Below are positions 37,901-51,915 of a stretch of DNA of 64,000 nt, piece by piece (the first letter of the stretch is position 1; each line of letters begins with the position of its first letter). The position numbers and the translations under genes are program-made. Source of the DNA: Melanocharis versteri (Eukaryota > Chordata > Aves > Passeriformes > Melanocharitidae); contig VZTG01006785.1 in the NCBI GenBank assembly GCA_013397845.1, positions 677,732-741,731 of the forward strand. Direction: 5' to 3'. The notes beneath the pieces were generated by a model. The model worked only from the letters and a program-made list of their open reading frames with translations. It ran no database searches and had not been told where the DNA came from.

Positions 37901-39049
37901 AAGGGTGATAAAAAGAGGAGAAAGACCTACTAAGCTGAAATAAATGGGATAAGTACATAAATCAAATGCTCGTTGCCAAGCCGTTTTTGACCAAATCCAG
38001 GAAAGATGGAAACAATTTTGCAAATGGCAAACCTCCAAAACAGTGATACCTTACATATGGTTCAGGGAATGTTTCTTTCGGAGTTAAAAGGCAGCCAAGT
38101 GTGAAATCTGTGATCAATATAGGAAGCAGAAGGAAAAAGCTAACCAGACACAAACAAAAATTCCTGATGGCATTTTAATTCCACATGCATTAGACAGCTC
38201 TCAGGGAAAAGACCAATAACTGTATATAATTTAAATAAACTGCATGCAAAATTTGCAGTGTTCATCCTTACCTGCTTCCCTTATCCATTAGGAACTCCTT
38301 CATTTCCATTTTCTTTTTATTCTCTGAAGTTTTGAAAGGATGAAATTTTATAAAATGAAATATATTTACTCTTCTTTGCTAAGGAGAATTGCTGATACTT
38401 TTTAAGAACTTTCAGGAGCTTCATGTAGCTACAAATATTTGCTCTTGAAGCGTTTAGCAACTTTAGGAAGAATCATCAGCAATTAGAAGAAGAATGCATT
38501 AAATCTGGCATTAGATGAGATAAAACTTTAAACTATCCCTACTGAAATTTCTCGGGGGAAATATTGGCTGCATGATTGCAAGAAGGCCTGGCTCCCACTA
38601 ATACGAATAATCCAGTTAGGAAAACCTTGGTGGATTGTCTGAAACTGCCTAAAACTAATTTTCCCTCTGCTATATCTCCCAGCCTTAACTAGAGACAGAT
38701 CTAAGGAACAAAGACGGGCTCCAAACGTAAATTTTCCTCAAGACATGGCAAACATTTGGGTTTGTCTTTCTGATTTGTTTTCTGAAAATGAGATACATGA
38801 TTAGATGTTTGAATATGATATCTTCTAGCTAATACCTGTTGTGTTGCCATTTAAAATGGGAGTGCTTCAGCACCTCAACTGAACACATATTTAATATCCT
38901 GTCCATTTTTAAACAGGTGAACAGTGTTATTGATTTCAATAGTATCTCATATGTCCTTTAACAAGACAGAGAACAGAAAAATAGCTGACCTCCCATGGCA
39001 AACTCAAAACATAGACAGCAGGCCTTTCCAATGTGCACTAAGCTGAGTA
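34946..39049. other. Noncoding AT-rich stretch, no gene seen
   Basis: Frames of up to 121 codons (36,088-36,813) have no splice context and a mixed composition typical of noncoding DNA. A short (ATAGAT)n occurs near 36,428-36,446. No mobile element is recognised. Confidence 0.5.
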
Positions 39050-39445
39050 GGCATGGCAGGAGGCTCTTTTGGCAAATGTCACTCCCCTTTGATGAAGAAA
39101 GATTTGGGAAGCTACAGGCTGGTCAGCCTTGTCTCAGTTCCTGAGAAGAAAATCCAGCAAATCTTCCTGAACATCATTTTTGGACAAATGAAGGAGATAA
39201 AGGTGATGAGGTTCAGTAAACAAGGGTATAGAAGTGGATGTCATTTACCTTGCCTTTAGTAAGGCTGTTGACACAGTCTCCCAGAGAATCTTTTCATCCT
39301 ATCTGGAAAGGTATGGCTTATGTGCATGGAAAACTAGTTGGACTGCCAGCCTCAAAGAGCTCAGAATCAAAGGGTAGTCAGTTACTAGCGATGCTTCTAA
39401 GTGTTGATCTTGGTGCTGGTATTGCTTAACATCTGCCTTAAGAAA
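39050..39445 (+). mobile_element. CR1 LINE ORF2 (reverse transcriptase) fragment, decayed
   Basis: Matches the order of the CR1 ORF2 reverse-transcriptase region. 'caggaggct...gcaaatgtcac' is at the left, then 'ggaagctacaggctggtcagcc' giving YRLVSL at 39,107-39,128, then 'caaatcttcctgaacatcatttttgg', then the DFSKAFDTVS-type segment (here FSKAVDTVSQ) at about 39,251-39,285, then 'tactagcgatg' and 'ttaacatctgcctt' at the right. The stretch between the YRLVSL and FSKA blocks is shorter than in an intact element, so about 150 bp is deleted. Frameshifts and stops make it inactive. It is older than the CR1 at 4759. The right border is vague. Confidence 0.85.
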
Positions 39446-40196
39446 CAGGGCACAACCAATCACTGTCCGCTACCACCACACTGCTGGCAGTAGGAATAGT
39501 CTTGGCCACAGAGCCTCAAGGCTCCATGGAGATGGACACCATCCGAGCATAATGCTGATGAGTGGTGCCACCAGAAGGCATATAAAATAATTGCATAAAG
39601 AAACGTAACAGCACACATCCAATATGTAAAACTCACTTCATATTGACCTCAATTTATTTTCTTTTTATCTGCCTAGACACATCAGAGCACAGAATAAATC
39701 TACTTTCTAGTTTTTTTGAAAACCAGCAGCAAATGTCTGTTGTGACTGGGATCGCAGGAAGTATCAGGAGCACGTTAAAAGTACTTATTGCCACAAATTA
39801 GGAATCCTTTCTCATTTTCATAAAATGGCCTCCTTGATTTAAGATTAGAAATCCAGGATTTTGGATCCAGAAATGGGATGTTTTATGGCTAGGCAGGCTC
39901 ATCAAAAATGTTTTAGATCTCTCAAATTTATAATATGCCATTTAATTTTCATGGATTTAGTCCACTGTTTTGACATGTTTCTGTTGCAGAAGTAAATCCT
40001 GAATAAGCTAGATGAAAATAATCACTTTTCCTTTGTCTTCTTTCCTCTCTTCTAGTCTTTTGGGTAACTATAGGTGTCCTGAACATTTTCTAAATATGAG
40101 TTGGCACTGTGCTGTGCAAGTCAGGACATCACATTTAGTTTTTGTAATTTTTCTATTTTCAAGTGACCAAGCACATTTGTCTAAGAATGTATACTG

Positions 40197-40220
40197 TACA
40201 TATGAAAATACATATGAAAA
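40197..40220. repeat. Tandem 12-mer, two perfect copies
   Basis: 'tacatatgaaaa' occurs twice back to back, followed by a partial third copy ('tatgaa'). Small slippage repeat. Confidence 0.85.
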
Positions 40221-43200
40221 TATGAAGGAATTATTGCCATTTTTCCATTTCTTTAAATAAGTCAATAGTATCCTAAGATATCCTATCAAATGTTAATGGA
40301 AGTGTTGGGAAGGAAATCTCTTTAGCAAAGTTCTTTTTTTAAAAACTAGAAAACAATTGGTCTGGAAATACTCTTCATTACTCTTAGAGAAGAATAAAAC
40401 ATTTATAAAAAACCAAACAACCCCAAAAGAGACTTCATGCCTCCTGCTAGTGTCTGCCATGACTGGATAGAAGTTGTATGAGACATTCGTGCATGACACA
40501 TGGTGTTGGGGATCCCTCTTGACACATACTTCTTCAGCCTCTGACTACTGTAAGAGACCTACGAGGGCTTGTAGCCTATTAATTTGTGTAGGTCTGTTTG
40601 GTGGTGCAGGAACACTGCAGGTTTTGCTTGTTCTCTTTGTATCTGCCCTAAGCCTCCACAAAAAAACACATTGTGGGCATTGGGTTAACAGCTCCTCTAT
40701 GCTACAAGTATCCAGGCAGACTTGAGGTGTATTCAACTCAGCCTAAAGACCTCCTTCATGCCAAATGCAGTCATCTACAATAACATTTACAACAAATAGC
40801 TTTTGAGACTGATGGGAGGCTACTGTGGAGGGCACTGGGGATGAGAAGTGTGGCATTCCTATCCAGTTTTAGGTCTGCTTGCTGACTTTGTATCACAGGT
40901 ATGCACTAATGCCCTTATTGATGAGAATAACCCTGGAGACAAACCATAAAGCATCTGCTGCTGGATTCTACTGGAATGGAGCTCCCTTAAACTATAAAAT
41001 AACAACCCTCCTAATTTTCTTATTTTGTTTTCATTTGAATTCATACTTTCAGGAAGGAATTGAGTCTGATCATTGTTAATGCAAATAAAAGACTCCTGCA
41101 ACTTACCACTAACAGCAAAGCCAAAGCAAAAGTAAACTGCCCAGAAAAAACAATTATACCACCCTTGTGGTGTACTGAGTAATACATATACTGTAAACTA
41201 CAGATTACCAAGCTTGTGCAATGAATTTCTAGATCCCTCCTAAGGCCTGTCAAAAGCAGTTGCTAATACCACTAACATCCATTGACTTCAGAAGAAGTGT
41301 AATCAGGACAAAAAGAAGCACCTCTAAGCAAGTGTACATTGTCTTTTAAGAGCATGACTATATCAAGACGAGAAACAATGCACTGAACTTCTAATCCAAA
41401 GAGAAGAAAGTATCATTTGTTCCTGTTTTGTTCTTTTCTAAGTATATATTAAGTAGAAATCCAAACGGTTAAACAACAATATATACAAAAACATATACTA
41501 ACATAACAGTATTCAAGAGTTCACCTTAAATGATAACTACACATTTTTATCCATGTGAACAATATCTTATGACAAAAAATATTATTTTAAATGAGATTCC
41601 TTCAAAAAGAACACCTAGACTTCAGCTGAGAGAGAAAAATTTCCAGTAAAACTGAGGAGTATCAAATTTTGGTACCTGTACGAGGCCGTGAATTTATCTT
41701 TACAAAATACTCAAAGGCTGACTGAAGTCACCTCCTTATTAATGAACATCAGGCTTTGCAATTATAGGTGGGAGATTTCTTTCAGCCTGTGAAGTTTGTT
41801 TTCAGAACAATGTCCTCTCAAATTAGTCCTGCAGTTTACAAAACATTAGTACACTTGACTTTTAGTGACTGGAGTTCACGATGCTTTTCTAAAAGGCATT
41901 CACTGCCAACTAGTGATTGGAGAGACAAAATAACATGCATTTGAAATTTACCATACTTTAAACATGTTGCAGTTGACTTAAGGGAAGGCACAAATAGCTT
42001 AACATCCTCAATATTTCATTTCTCACTTTCTCAAAAAGGATGCAAGGGCACAAATTCATTTATGATTTGTTCATAGAACTAGCCATATAAAATACAGTTA
42101 TAAGGGGTTTCAATAGCTGAGCTGAGTACAAGCCATTCTATTTAGTTGCATTTTTATAATCTTTCTGGAGGGCAAGTCAAAGAACTGGGGAAGCCAAAGA
42201 ATTCGGCCTTAAATTCATCAAAATTATTAATACTCCTGAAAATACTCCTAAACAATAATCTGATTGCAACCGTGGGACAATCTACAACAAAGCCTTCTGG
42301 CTCTCATGGTCTTGGCTCTGATTACACTTCTACCAGCAGCAGTGATGTGTAATTCAACTGGAGGCAGTGTAAAATGAGCAGGTGAGACCACAATCATGCC
42401 TTTTGAGTCCAGTATCAACCTTTCCACACTTTTATTTGAAACAAAAGTTTTTTCCTCTTGATTCATATAACATTTTTCTTCCTAGACATCCTAGCAAAAA
42501 ACCTCTCTTTCTCTCTCTTTTACTTTTTTCCTCAGAGGTACTTGGAAATTACACAGCAGATGGAGAAGCTGCCAAGGACAGTTCAGCTCTAAGTGTCATA
42601 ACAAGCATCGTATTTCACACATTTCTTAACCAGCCTTGATGTACTGCAGGAATGATCAAATGATCTTTGCCATGTGCAAGTGAAGGACACACCAATACAC
42701 CATGTCAAAGCTACAGAAGGAGGAAGCTGGTGTGAATATCAGGAGCTTACCTTCCAGGAAATATTTCAGCCTTGAAACTCACCAAAAGCCCTCAGAAAGA
42801 GTTTCAAATCTTAGAAAACAAGACAGGGAGCTGAATACTTACATCTTTTGCTCCTCCTGAATCTCTCTGTGGGTGGTGTCCCTTCCAATCTTAACCATTC
42901 AGTAATTCTGTGGGATTTACTTCCAAGCTTGCACTGACTGGGTTGCTACACATCAGACTGACTCCTTGTTTCTGCCTCCTGCCTTCTCATCTACGGGCTG
43001 TAGAGTAGAAAAACAGCCCCCAGGAATCAGTAGGCCTGCAAAGAGGACAAGAGTGTATTAGAGGCCAGGCTGCTGGGAATCCAGACAGAGACAACAGAGA
43101 ACCATGGTTGGTAACAAAAAGGAAACAGCCTGTGACCTCTATTACAACACAGAGTACCTTCAGTCTCGGTAATGCTTCGTTACTGACAGGTAAAATGAGC

Positions 43201-45997
43201 ATGGGTGCCTGGAGGAATACTGATTAAAATAAAATACAAACCATCTGAGCCCAGTCTTTTGCCTCATCACTCAGAAAGCTGGACTGGACCCCTTACCCCA
43301 TTGCTTCCTTTGTGCCTATCAGACACAGCTCCATCATCAAACTGTACCTGACATAAAAGTGGATGAATCCCACATTTAAGAACAGCATCAGTTTGCATTG
43401 GTGTGTTTAGGAGACTTCCTTGTCATTCCAGGAAGTAGCAATTACTACTCTCATGAGAACAACCTCAACAGTTTTACAGAAAATTTCAAAGGAGAGTGAA
43501 AAAATTAAGAAAGGACATTTTTAACTTTGGTCTGTAAAAACCTGAGCCAAAACCCACCAAAGACAGCAGGAAAACCTGGCGCAGAATCTGTCACTGGTGC
43601 AGCTACACAGCCAATATCTGTACTCTAGATATGGCCTGCAGACAAGAGTGTCTCAAGGGACTAATTTGGAGATTGCTGTGCTGGTATCTGTGATATCAGC
43701 AAGCTACAGATACAGATGGATTTTCAAACAGTGTTTTTCTACCACAGTGGTAGTCAGTTGACAACAGCAGTTTTTTCCAGGAAACTTCATGAGGATTCAG
43801 GAGAAAATAGGACTGTCCTTACATTGATCTATTTGCAACACATGTCCCACAGCTTTTTTAGCATCTCCTCCCACTATAGATCTTACTTATTCATGTATCC
43901 AGCCTCATTTTACTGCATCTCAGACTCCTATGAAGGCTTTTCCATCTTTTTAACTTTCATAATTCTATAAACAGCTTTCAGGAAAAATAAGGTTTTGGTC
44001 TGCTCACAAGGACCTTCCTACATGAAGCAAGATTTTTAAAGTACTAAAAGTCCTGCAGATTTTATTTAAATCAAGTGTTGAGCCACCCACAATGAGTTCA
44101 GAGGTAGCCAGTTTCTGCTGTGATTTACTCCTTTGCACAATGTTTGAGATAGATCGAGACAGGAAGGGCAGTTCTTACTGCACCAGCTAGAGCAGCAGAG
44201 AGGCTTCAGGGAACATATGAAGGGAGAGAGGGAAGGAGGGAAATTAAGAGGGAGGAGCACTGTTTTTCAAGATGGGAGGAGGATAATAAATTCTCATCCC
44301 CTTTAGCAGAGAAACACAGGACCAGATGGAACATCATAATTTGTTCAAGTGCCCTGCTAAGGCATTCCTGCTAACCTCAAGGTTAGTTTATTGATGCCCA
44401 ATTTATGCTCATTTGTTCATGGGTCAAGACTGGGAAGATGCATTGCCTCTCCCTTATTTAAAACTCAGTTTCTTGTTGATAATAAAGACAAGTAGAAAAA
44501 GATGTTTCGTTCTTATTTATGCAACCCTTTTATCTGATTAAATCCAGTTCATGTGATTTCCTTTCTCCCTCCCCCAAAATCTTTAGACAAAACCAACATA
44601 GTCAAGACCTTCTTTTCACTTTCACTTTGTTAAAAATGTTGATTTGAAAAAAAGAAATAGAATTTCCTTCAAATGTCACTGAAAGTTAAAAATAGGAAGG
44701 TATCAGAAAAGCCTTTTATAGTGCAATCATAACAGTACTACATCACTGTTGAGAACCACAATTAAAATAATCTGTTATGACAGTAATGTGATACATCTCT
44801 GCATTTGGTCTTTCAGGAAGCAGAAAAAAAAATAGTGCCATTTTTGTTCTGTCTGTCAACCAATTTTTCAAATGGGGTACTCATATACTTTGAGATGCTA
44901 AAGTATTCTTTCCTTTACGTGTTGTGATATGGATATTTTTTTAACACATTTTTGAGGTGTTAAAGTAAAATTATTACATAGCCACTAAATCTGCTAAGAC
45001 AAGAAGGCTAAGACTCTAGGGTATATAATACTTGTAGCTGGATCCAAGAGCCACAGTTTGTTTGGAATACTGTGGCCAGGATAGTTATGTTGCCTTTTGC
45101 GAATTAGGTAAGAGTTGCAGGTGTGAAATTACTTTTGATATTTAGATAATTAAATTAATTTAGGAGACAAATTTGTGCTGACATTCATAAATGTGGATGC
45201 TGCTACAGTTCAGACTGAAAATGAAATGTGAAAACCCTTTAAAGCTGAAGCATCTAAAGAGGCATTTCTGAATTATATGAATACTGTGTTCTTTAAAGTG
45301 AAGGGCCGTCAGAAGAGATCTGTTTTCTTCAAAAAACAATTCTGTTACATAATGCATAAATTATTATAAGGGTCCACAGTACACTAAAATTTAAGTAAGT
45401 TAATCTTAATTTATAATCAGCTTTAATAAGTTATTCATGAATACTTTGTTCTTTATTCTACATGAATTAAGATCAAGGGAAATTGTGAAATTAAAGGATT
45501 TTTTAGATGCATTTATTTAGTAGATAAAAGGAAAAAAAATTACCATTGCACCAAATCTTAAATATGCAAGGAATTACACTAATGAACACAAATATAAGTT
45601 TAAGCACTTACAGGTGTTTGAAGTAATGTGTTAAAAACTGGGGAGACCCCCACGGTCAGCCTATAAGACCCATGTTCTTGAAACTCCTCTCCAAGCTGAC
45701 TCGGACACAGAAGCATCTTTTTGTGATATGAATGTTACACACTCCAAAATGTTTGGTCTGTACTTCTTTGCAGAGAGGGCTTTGAGAAACTGCAGCTTCT
45801 TTTCTAGTAGTTCTTTCTGACAATGCTGATAACACAAACTTGCATCCCACAAGATCAAGGTCTACCTCAGTACAACACCAATGGAAAAACTGGTGTAGGG
45901 AAGAATTAACCTCAGAGGTTAAGAGTTTAATTACTGCTTAAGCAACACAGCAGTTTGCAGAAGAGCATGCTACCAATGTGTTGCACAAATCAGCACT

Positions 45998-46019
45998 GAG
46001 TGGAACCAGAGTGGAACCA
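45998..46019. repeat. Tandem 11-mer, two copies
   Basis: 'gagtggaacca' is duplicated in tandem. Small local duplication with no evident function. Confidence 0.8.
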
Positions 46020-49000
46020 TACTGTCTGCTCTCAGTGGCCTTCTTCTCCCTCATGTGGTAAGGACTGGCTTCCAAGAGGACTTGAGCCGCAACTTCCAAA
46101 GGATGTAAGCAAGATCAGCCCATCTAGTCCCATGTATTTTTATGGGTTTAGATTTCTCAAGCAAACCCTCACTTGACCATCCAACACTATCCTATTTGAA
46201 CACGTCTCTGAGCACAAGGCTTGGGAAATGCAGATAAAGACAGAGGCATTTTTTAATCTTATGCCACTAATTTACCCAGCACATTCAGACATGCGCCTAC
46301 ATTTTCATCATTTGTTCTTTTTGCCGTTAAACTAGCAGTAAGCATGCCCTTGATGTTTATTGTTTGTTTCAGCTCTAGCTGAACTTTTGCTTTCCTACTG
46401 CCCCCCATGCCATCGTGGGCAGCCTCTATATACTTTTTTGTAGTCTGCTGCTGCTTCTTACATATGTTCTTTTTGCCTTGGAACTGAGCCACATGTTCCC
46501 TATTTTGTCAAGCCGTGATATGTGTACTCGTTTTCCTGAGTCCTGGCATGGACAAGGTGTTGCTCCTTATGAGTAATAACTTGAGCTCCTCTGCTCTTCA
46601 GTGATGCCTTCTACAGAATCTCACCTACCAGCTCCCCATGAATAAGCCAAAGTCTTCTCTACTGAAGTTGAGTCTCTTCCCTGTTCTTCGCCTACCTCAC
46701 CCCACTCAGGATATTGGACATTGCTGCTCTCTGGTCACTGGGGACAAGGCTACCACTGACCCCATCAAGAAACTACATCATCTCAGATCATAGTATTCAG
46801 AGGGCTGAGATACTCAGTCCTACAACATTAGTGGTAAAGATCACTTCTGTAAGGCTGAAGTCACAGGGCTCAGAATATTTACAGAGGAAGGTTCAATGTG
46901 TTCATTTTCTTTTCCTTCCTAAAAAAATTGAAGAAATAGCAAAGGCTGTACAGTGTGTGTATATGGATTTCATTATTTAGGGGAATTTATATCAGCTTTT
47001 GCAAGATAGAGTTATCAATTCTGGCATGTCACATAAATATATTTATTCTTTACTGAATAGGGCACTGGAGGATTTTGAAGCCATGCTCTTATCCACTTCC
47101 CTTTAAATACCCAGCAATGACAACTGTACCAGTCTCCTATGAATTCACTGGCAGCTGTTTATTCCTTTATGCCTCACTGTCTTTCTCCACCCTGTTGTCT
47201 CTTAAATTGTAAGCTCTTTGTGGCAGAAGGGCTCTTTGTTCATTGTTTTGTGGTGGGTTTTTCTGGACAGCACCCAGAACAAGAAGGAATGAGGTCTGTA
47301 AGCTTTACCATAATACTAAGTAACACGTGTTCATATTTTTTTTCTATTTTTATATCTTTATATCTTTATAGGTGACATTTTAGACCCCTTTTACCCAGCT
47401 TAGCTAGACTCCAGAAGCTGCTCCATTCACATCCCCACAAAGACAGTGGTTTCAGCTGCAGTGAGCAGAAGATTGATCCAAATAATCTTCTTCAAATATG
47501 TGTAATGTAAATACTGCCTAATATGACATCTACAGATATAATCAGTTTTCTGAAGAGACACAGGGGCACAAAAAGATGACCATGTTACAGGCTGCTTTTG
47601 CCAGAGGAATCAAATTTATCTGTGTTACACTGAGTGGTTTTGTTCAACAGTAACAGAAAAACAAATGAGAAAGAACACGATGTTGTTCTTCATGATAGAG
47701 GAAGACAGTTCTTATTAAGTTCCACTGAAGAACTGACATATTTGTACTTCAATTTTTACAGTATGCGCTTGGACCCAGAGAAAGGTTACTTTTCATTTAT
47801 GAAAACTTTGGAACACCAGAACACCAGTGTTTCATCATGCCTTCAGTGACACACAGTCATGTAGAATAAACCTCACCTTTAAAAAAATTACACTCTCCAC
47901 AAGTGCAGGTGCACAATTTCATGGATAATGAAGAAAGTAAAAACAGTTTGTCTCTAAAGGCCTCAGTTCCTCTTTTCACAGGTTTTCACAAAACTGTTTC
48001 TTCCACAATTATTTGGTGAGGTGAGTTCCTTCCAAAGCTTAGCAAGTGCTACCTAAAATACCACTACATTTAGTGGCATTTTAGAAGAGAAGCAAAAAAA
48101 TAATTCTTGCCTCTGGAGATGACACTACTCAGGTCACCAGAGATGTGGTCTAACAGTACTGATAGTCCCTCTCATCCCAAATGTTTCAGTGTTTAAGAAA
48201 ATGGTCTACAGCTATGTAGTCTGTTCAAGCATAATCAAAATAGCCCAGGATTACAAGAAGACTGATGAATGACTCCATGTTCTCATCTGTGTCTATATGT
48301 CAGACCTTTTTTGTTGTGGGGGTACTTTGAATGGAACATCTTTTTGTTCCAGCAGTGACTATTCTGAGCAAGATTTGAATAAATTAGTCTCTCCTTTCAC
48401 CTATGTGAATAAATTTGCCAACACTTTTAAGCATCTGCAAATAAATAATAAAAAAATGACCTTTCATGAAGTCTGACTTGCATAATATTTTGTACTTAGT
48501 CTGTATTTTTCTTGAGAGAATCTCTAATGCTCTGAAACCTGGATATATGCCACATGACTCTGTCAAAATTTAAACAATTTAGTCCTGTATTAAATATGTC
48601 TGTAGCAAACTCCTGAAGCAAATTCACCACATCCACCTTACACCGTGACATTCTATCAAAGGTCTAAGAATTAAGAAACATGTATTATATCTGAAAACCA
48701 GCTATAAAGCTCTTATAGCTTTCTTGTAGCTAAACATTAAGGTGAACCTCTCAGAATTTATTTTCATAATTTAATATTTTATTCCCAAGTCTGCTTTTCT
48801 GAGATGCTCACAGAAAACACTTTACTTTAAGACATGACTTCTTTTTAATGCATGTGAAAAAGAAATAGCTAGATAATTTTAGTTCATTTTTAGAGGATTC
48901 TGCAAACAGCAAAGGATTCTTGTGCATCATCTAACAAGGCTGGCTTTTCATATTTGTTTTGCACTGAGGATAGAGTCCCTCACATCTCTACTACCTTGCA

Positions 49001-51654
49001 GTACTCTAGCTATTTCAGCTGAGGACTCACAAGGGGAAAGAGACTAATGGACCAACAATTTTCTACCTCACCCCATCAGTCCTGGCTGTACCAGGACACC
49101 ATGTGAGACAGAAGACTGTGCTGCCTTTTCACAGCCAAGATCAAGGCTCTTAGAGTGATAAAAATCACCAGTGGTGACAGGTCTGTTTTTAGGTGTGATC
49201 AGAGGCTTGTGGTGCACAGAGTGGCTTCTCTGTATGAGCAGCTTCTCTGAGAGGGTCACCAAAATTGGTAAAGTCAGTGTTTTTCCTGCTGGTACTGCAA
49301 TTATTTCCATAACACTAACAAGTAATTGATGCTGTTTACAATAGCACTGAATGCAGGTTTGAAGGGTAAGTGCCAAAGGTATGGAAATAGAAACAAAGGA
49401 AGACCTAGTGCATGCCGTTCCAAATGAGAACATGTAACATAAAATTTACACAGCTTCAGAAGATCCAGGTGTCCACCTAGTGTTCCTCCAAAGCATTAAT
49501 TTATGGGACACCCTCCAAAGAGCTCACAGAGATTTAATCACATTGCAAATTCACATGTTGCCTGAACATCTGAACTAGACTTAAATAAAACAGATTTAAT
49601 AAAGAGCTGCACTCCTGTTCTCAGTGAAAAGGTGTTCAAATATTATTGTGTCAAAAGAGCAAGGCAGCTACAATTCCAGCTAAGAATAAATTTCTAGGAA
49701 GTGACAAATTTCATGTGAAACAACAACACAGAAACAGAATGTTTCTTTCGTCAGACAAGAAACAAAAGCTTCAAGGCACAAAGGAATCATGAAGGATTAA
49801 TTACTTCACTGATACTGTCTTCCTGAAGTGGGCACTTCAGCAGACCAGCGGTACTTACTTATGATGACATCTACCAATAAAAATGTAATACTGCCTTTCA
49901 GAGTTATTCATTTTCACAGACCATGTTTACTGAAGCATTCTTTGTTTACTCATGAGATTGTGGCTAGGAAACCTAATATTTTTGGATGTTTCTTCTTGCT
50001 ATAGTGCCCATCAAGACCGTAAGAGTAGAGGCATCTAATAAAGGGAACTGGGTGCTACAAGTCTAATTACTGAGAGAGCCAGACAAGCTGAACTATCCAG
50101 GATATCTGTTTGTCTGCAATGTGCATACAATAACTTTGTCAGCTCTATATCCAATTGCCTACATGCACTGAAATAAAAGATTTTGGTTCAGACTGCATTT
50201 CAAAGCCCTTTTGAAAGTACTTTCTTAGTCCAGGTGGTAAATGATGTTTCTTAGACTTCAGGGGTTTTAAAAGGGTTTAGTTTTATAAGAGGATAAGCAT
50301 CACAGAATTGCTGACACCAGAGTACTTGTACATAGACATTTGGATAAGCACAATGCAATTGAATAATTATTCTGAACTCTTGCAGATGACAGAGGTTTGG
50401 GATTCAAAGAGACCAAGAGGATGTTGGGATCTTGTTCAAAATACTCAAGAACAACTGGATAGACAAAGTAAGCAGTGATCAGGCAGTTATCAGCCTGTGA
50501 AACTAGTCCTGCCGTGTTTTATTCGGAGCAAGGAGAAGACAGCTTCCAGATCTTCATAGAAATAAAAAAGAAATGTCATAGTAAAACACCTAATAGAACT
50601 TTACAAGGGTTTGGACTTTATCTGAAAGAAAAGGGTGCAGGAGTGTCAGGAAATAATGTAATCATCAAACAAGACAGATTTGTTTGAACCATGTTTAGTG
50701 TTGCTGTAATGTCCTTTTTATTGCTTCAAGAACTGCTCTTCTCCTCCCATAGTAGGCTCAATTTCTACAGACTGTGATTAAAGACACAGAATGAAGCAGA
50801 CTTGGGAAAAGAAGCAGCAAAGAATGCAAGTTGTGCTAAAACTAGTCCCTGGCCCGGTTGGTATTATTGCTGGCCTAAGTTTGAGCCAAAGAATAAATAA
50901 TAGTAAATTGCAGAGTTTGTGGAGAGGTCATTGTCAAATCAAAACAGAACAAAAACTTAGAATTGATGTGGTAATCCATACGTGCTGGGGCACAGCAATA
51001 AAATGTGCTGACAGGTACAACAGAGACTTATGAAAATGTTTGTTTTAAGAACACATCTGCAAATCACAATATGATAGATGAATACTTTTTTGCAGAGCTT
51101 CATCAATAAACTGCATTTCATGAAATCCTAGACCGAAAAGGACAATTAAAAAGATATTACAAGCATAAGCATGACAAAGGTATCTGTAGCACTTCTATAA
51201 TACTTAAAGCAGTTCCCGTGCTTTATGATAGCCAAAGAACACTGTGAGGAAGCCTAACTCCTCAAATTATCTGTGGAGGAGAGATGTATGCCTGTTAATT
51301 TGCTCTCAGTAGGCATAAAAAAATCAGTCACTTCTGAAGACACTCCATCAAGAGGAGTATAGGAATGAAATCCCGTATAGAATACCAGAAAAAGATGGAG
51401 CAAGGGGAAAACTAAACCAAAGTTTAATAAGAAAGTGTGCTTGCTTGTAATCAATACTTGCAAAGCAATGACTGGCCTTTGCAGCATTCCTGTTTACAAA
51501 TTGCATCAGCAGTGCAAGGGAAAAGTGAAAACACTGTAGTCTTGGTAAGCACATGAATTTTTCAACAGACCTCTTCTGGGCTTAAGCAAATCTGGAGTTT
51601 CCTGAGCTCTGCCTCAGGATTTTCAGGAATTCTGAGGGCATCCATATTGTTGGG

Positions 51655-51915
51655 TCATAGAATAGTTTAGGTTGGAAGAGGCCTTGCAGATCATCCAGCT
51701 CCAACCCCCCTCCCATGGGCAGGGACATCTCCCATTAGGCCAGGTTGCTCAGAGCCCCTCCAATCCGGCCTTGAACATTTCCAGGGATGAGGCATCCACA
51801 ACTTCTCTGAGCAACATGTTCCAGTGCCTCACACTTTCACAGTAAAGAATTTCTTCCTAATATGTAATCTCAATGCAGCCTTTTTCAGTTCGAACCCGTT
51901 TCACTACAAGTGCAA
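51655..51915 (-). mobile_element. CR1 LINE, 3' end fragment (antisense)
   Basis: Read on the + strand it opens with 'tcatagaatagtttaggttgg', the reverse complement of the CR1 3' terminus. It continues through 'gggcagggacatctcccat', 'caggttgctcagagcccc', 'gcatccacaacttctctgagc' and 'gtaaagaatttcttcctaatatgtaatct', and ends near 'tcactacaagtgcaac', where a short deletion is visible against other copies. It belongs to the same broad CR1 type as the copy at 4759, in the opposite orientation, and is 5'-truncated and inactive. Confidence 0.93.

Larger units (their letters stand above)
39446..51654. other. Long noncoding stretch, no gene seen
   Basis: About 12 kb of AT-rich DNA without a supportable exon or known repeat. 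Minor landmarks are a 12-bp tandem duplication at 40,197-40,220, an 11-bp tandem at 45,998-46,019, a purine-rich patch at about 44,218-44,290, and a slightly GC-richer piece at 46,500-46,900. Frames of up to 121 codons (49,068-49,433, minus) look like chance. Confidence 0.5.

Noticed and set aside
46500..46980. Possible retrogene or repeat suggested by higher GC and an 88-codon frame
   Set aside because: No poly(A), target duplication or recognised protein similarity; frames are short and broken.
49068..49433. 121-codon minus-strand frame
   Set aside because: No recognised motif, no plausible exon borders and a length within chance expectation for a 64-kb window.
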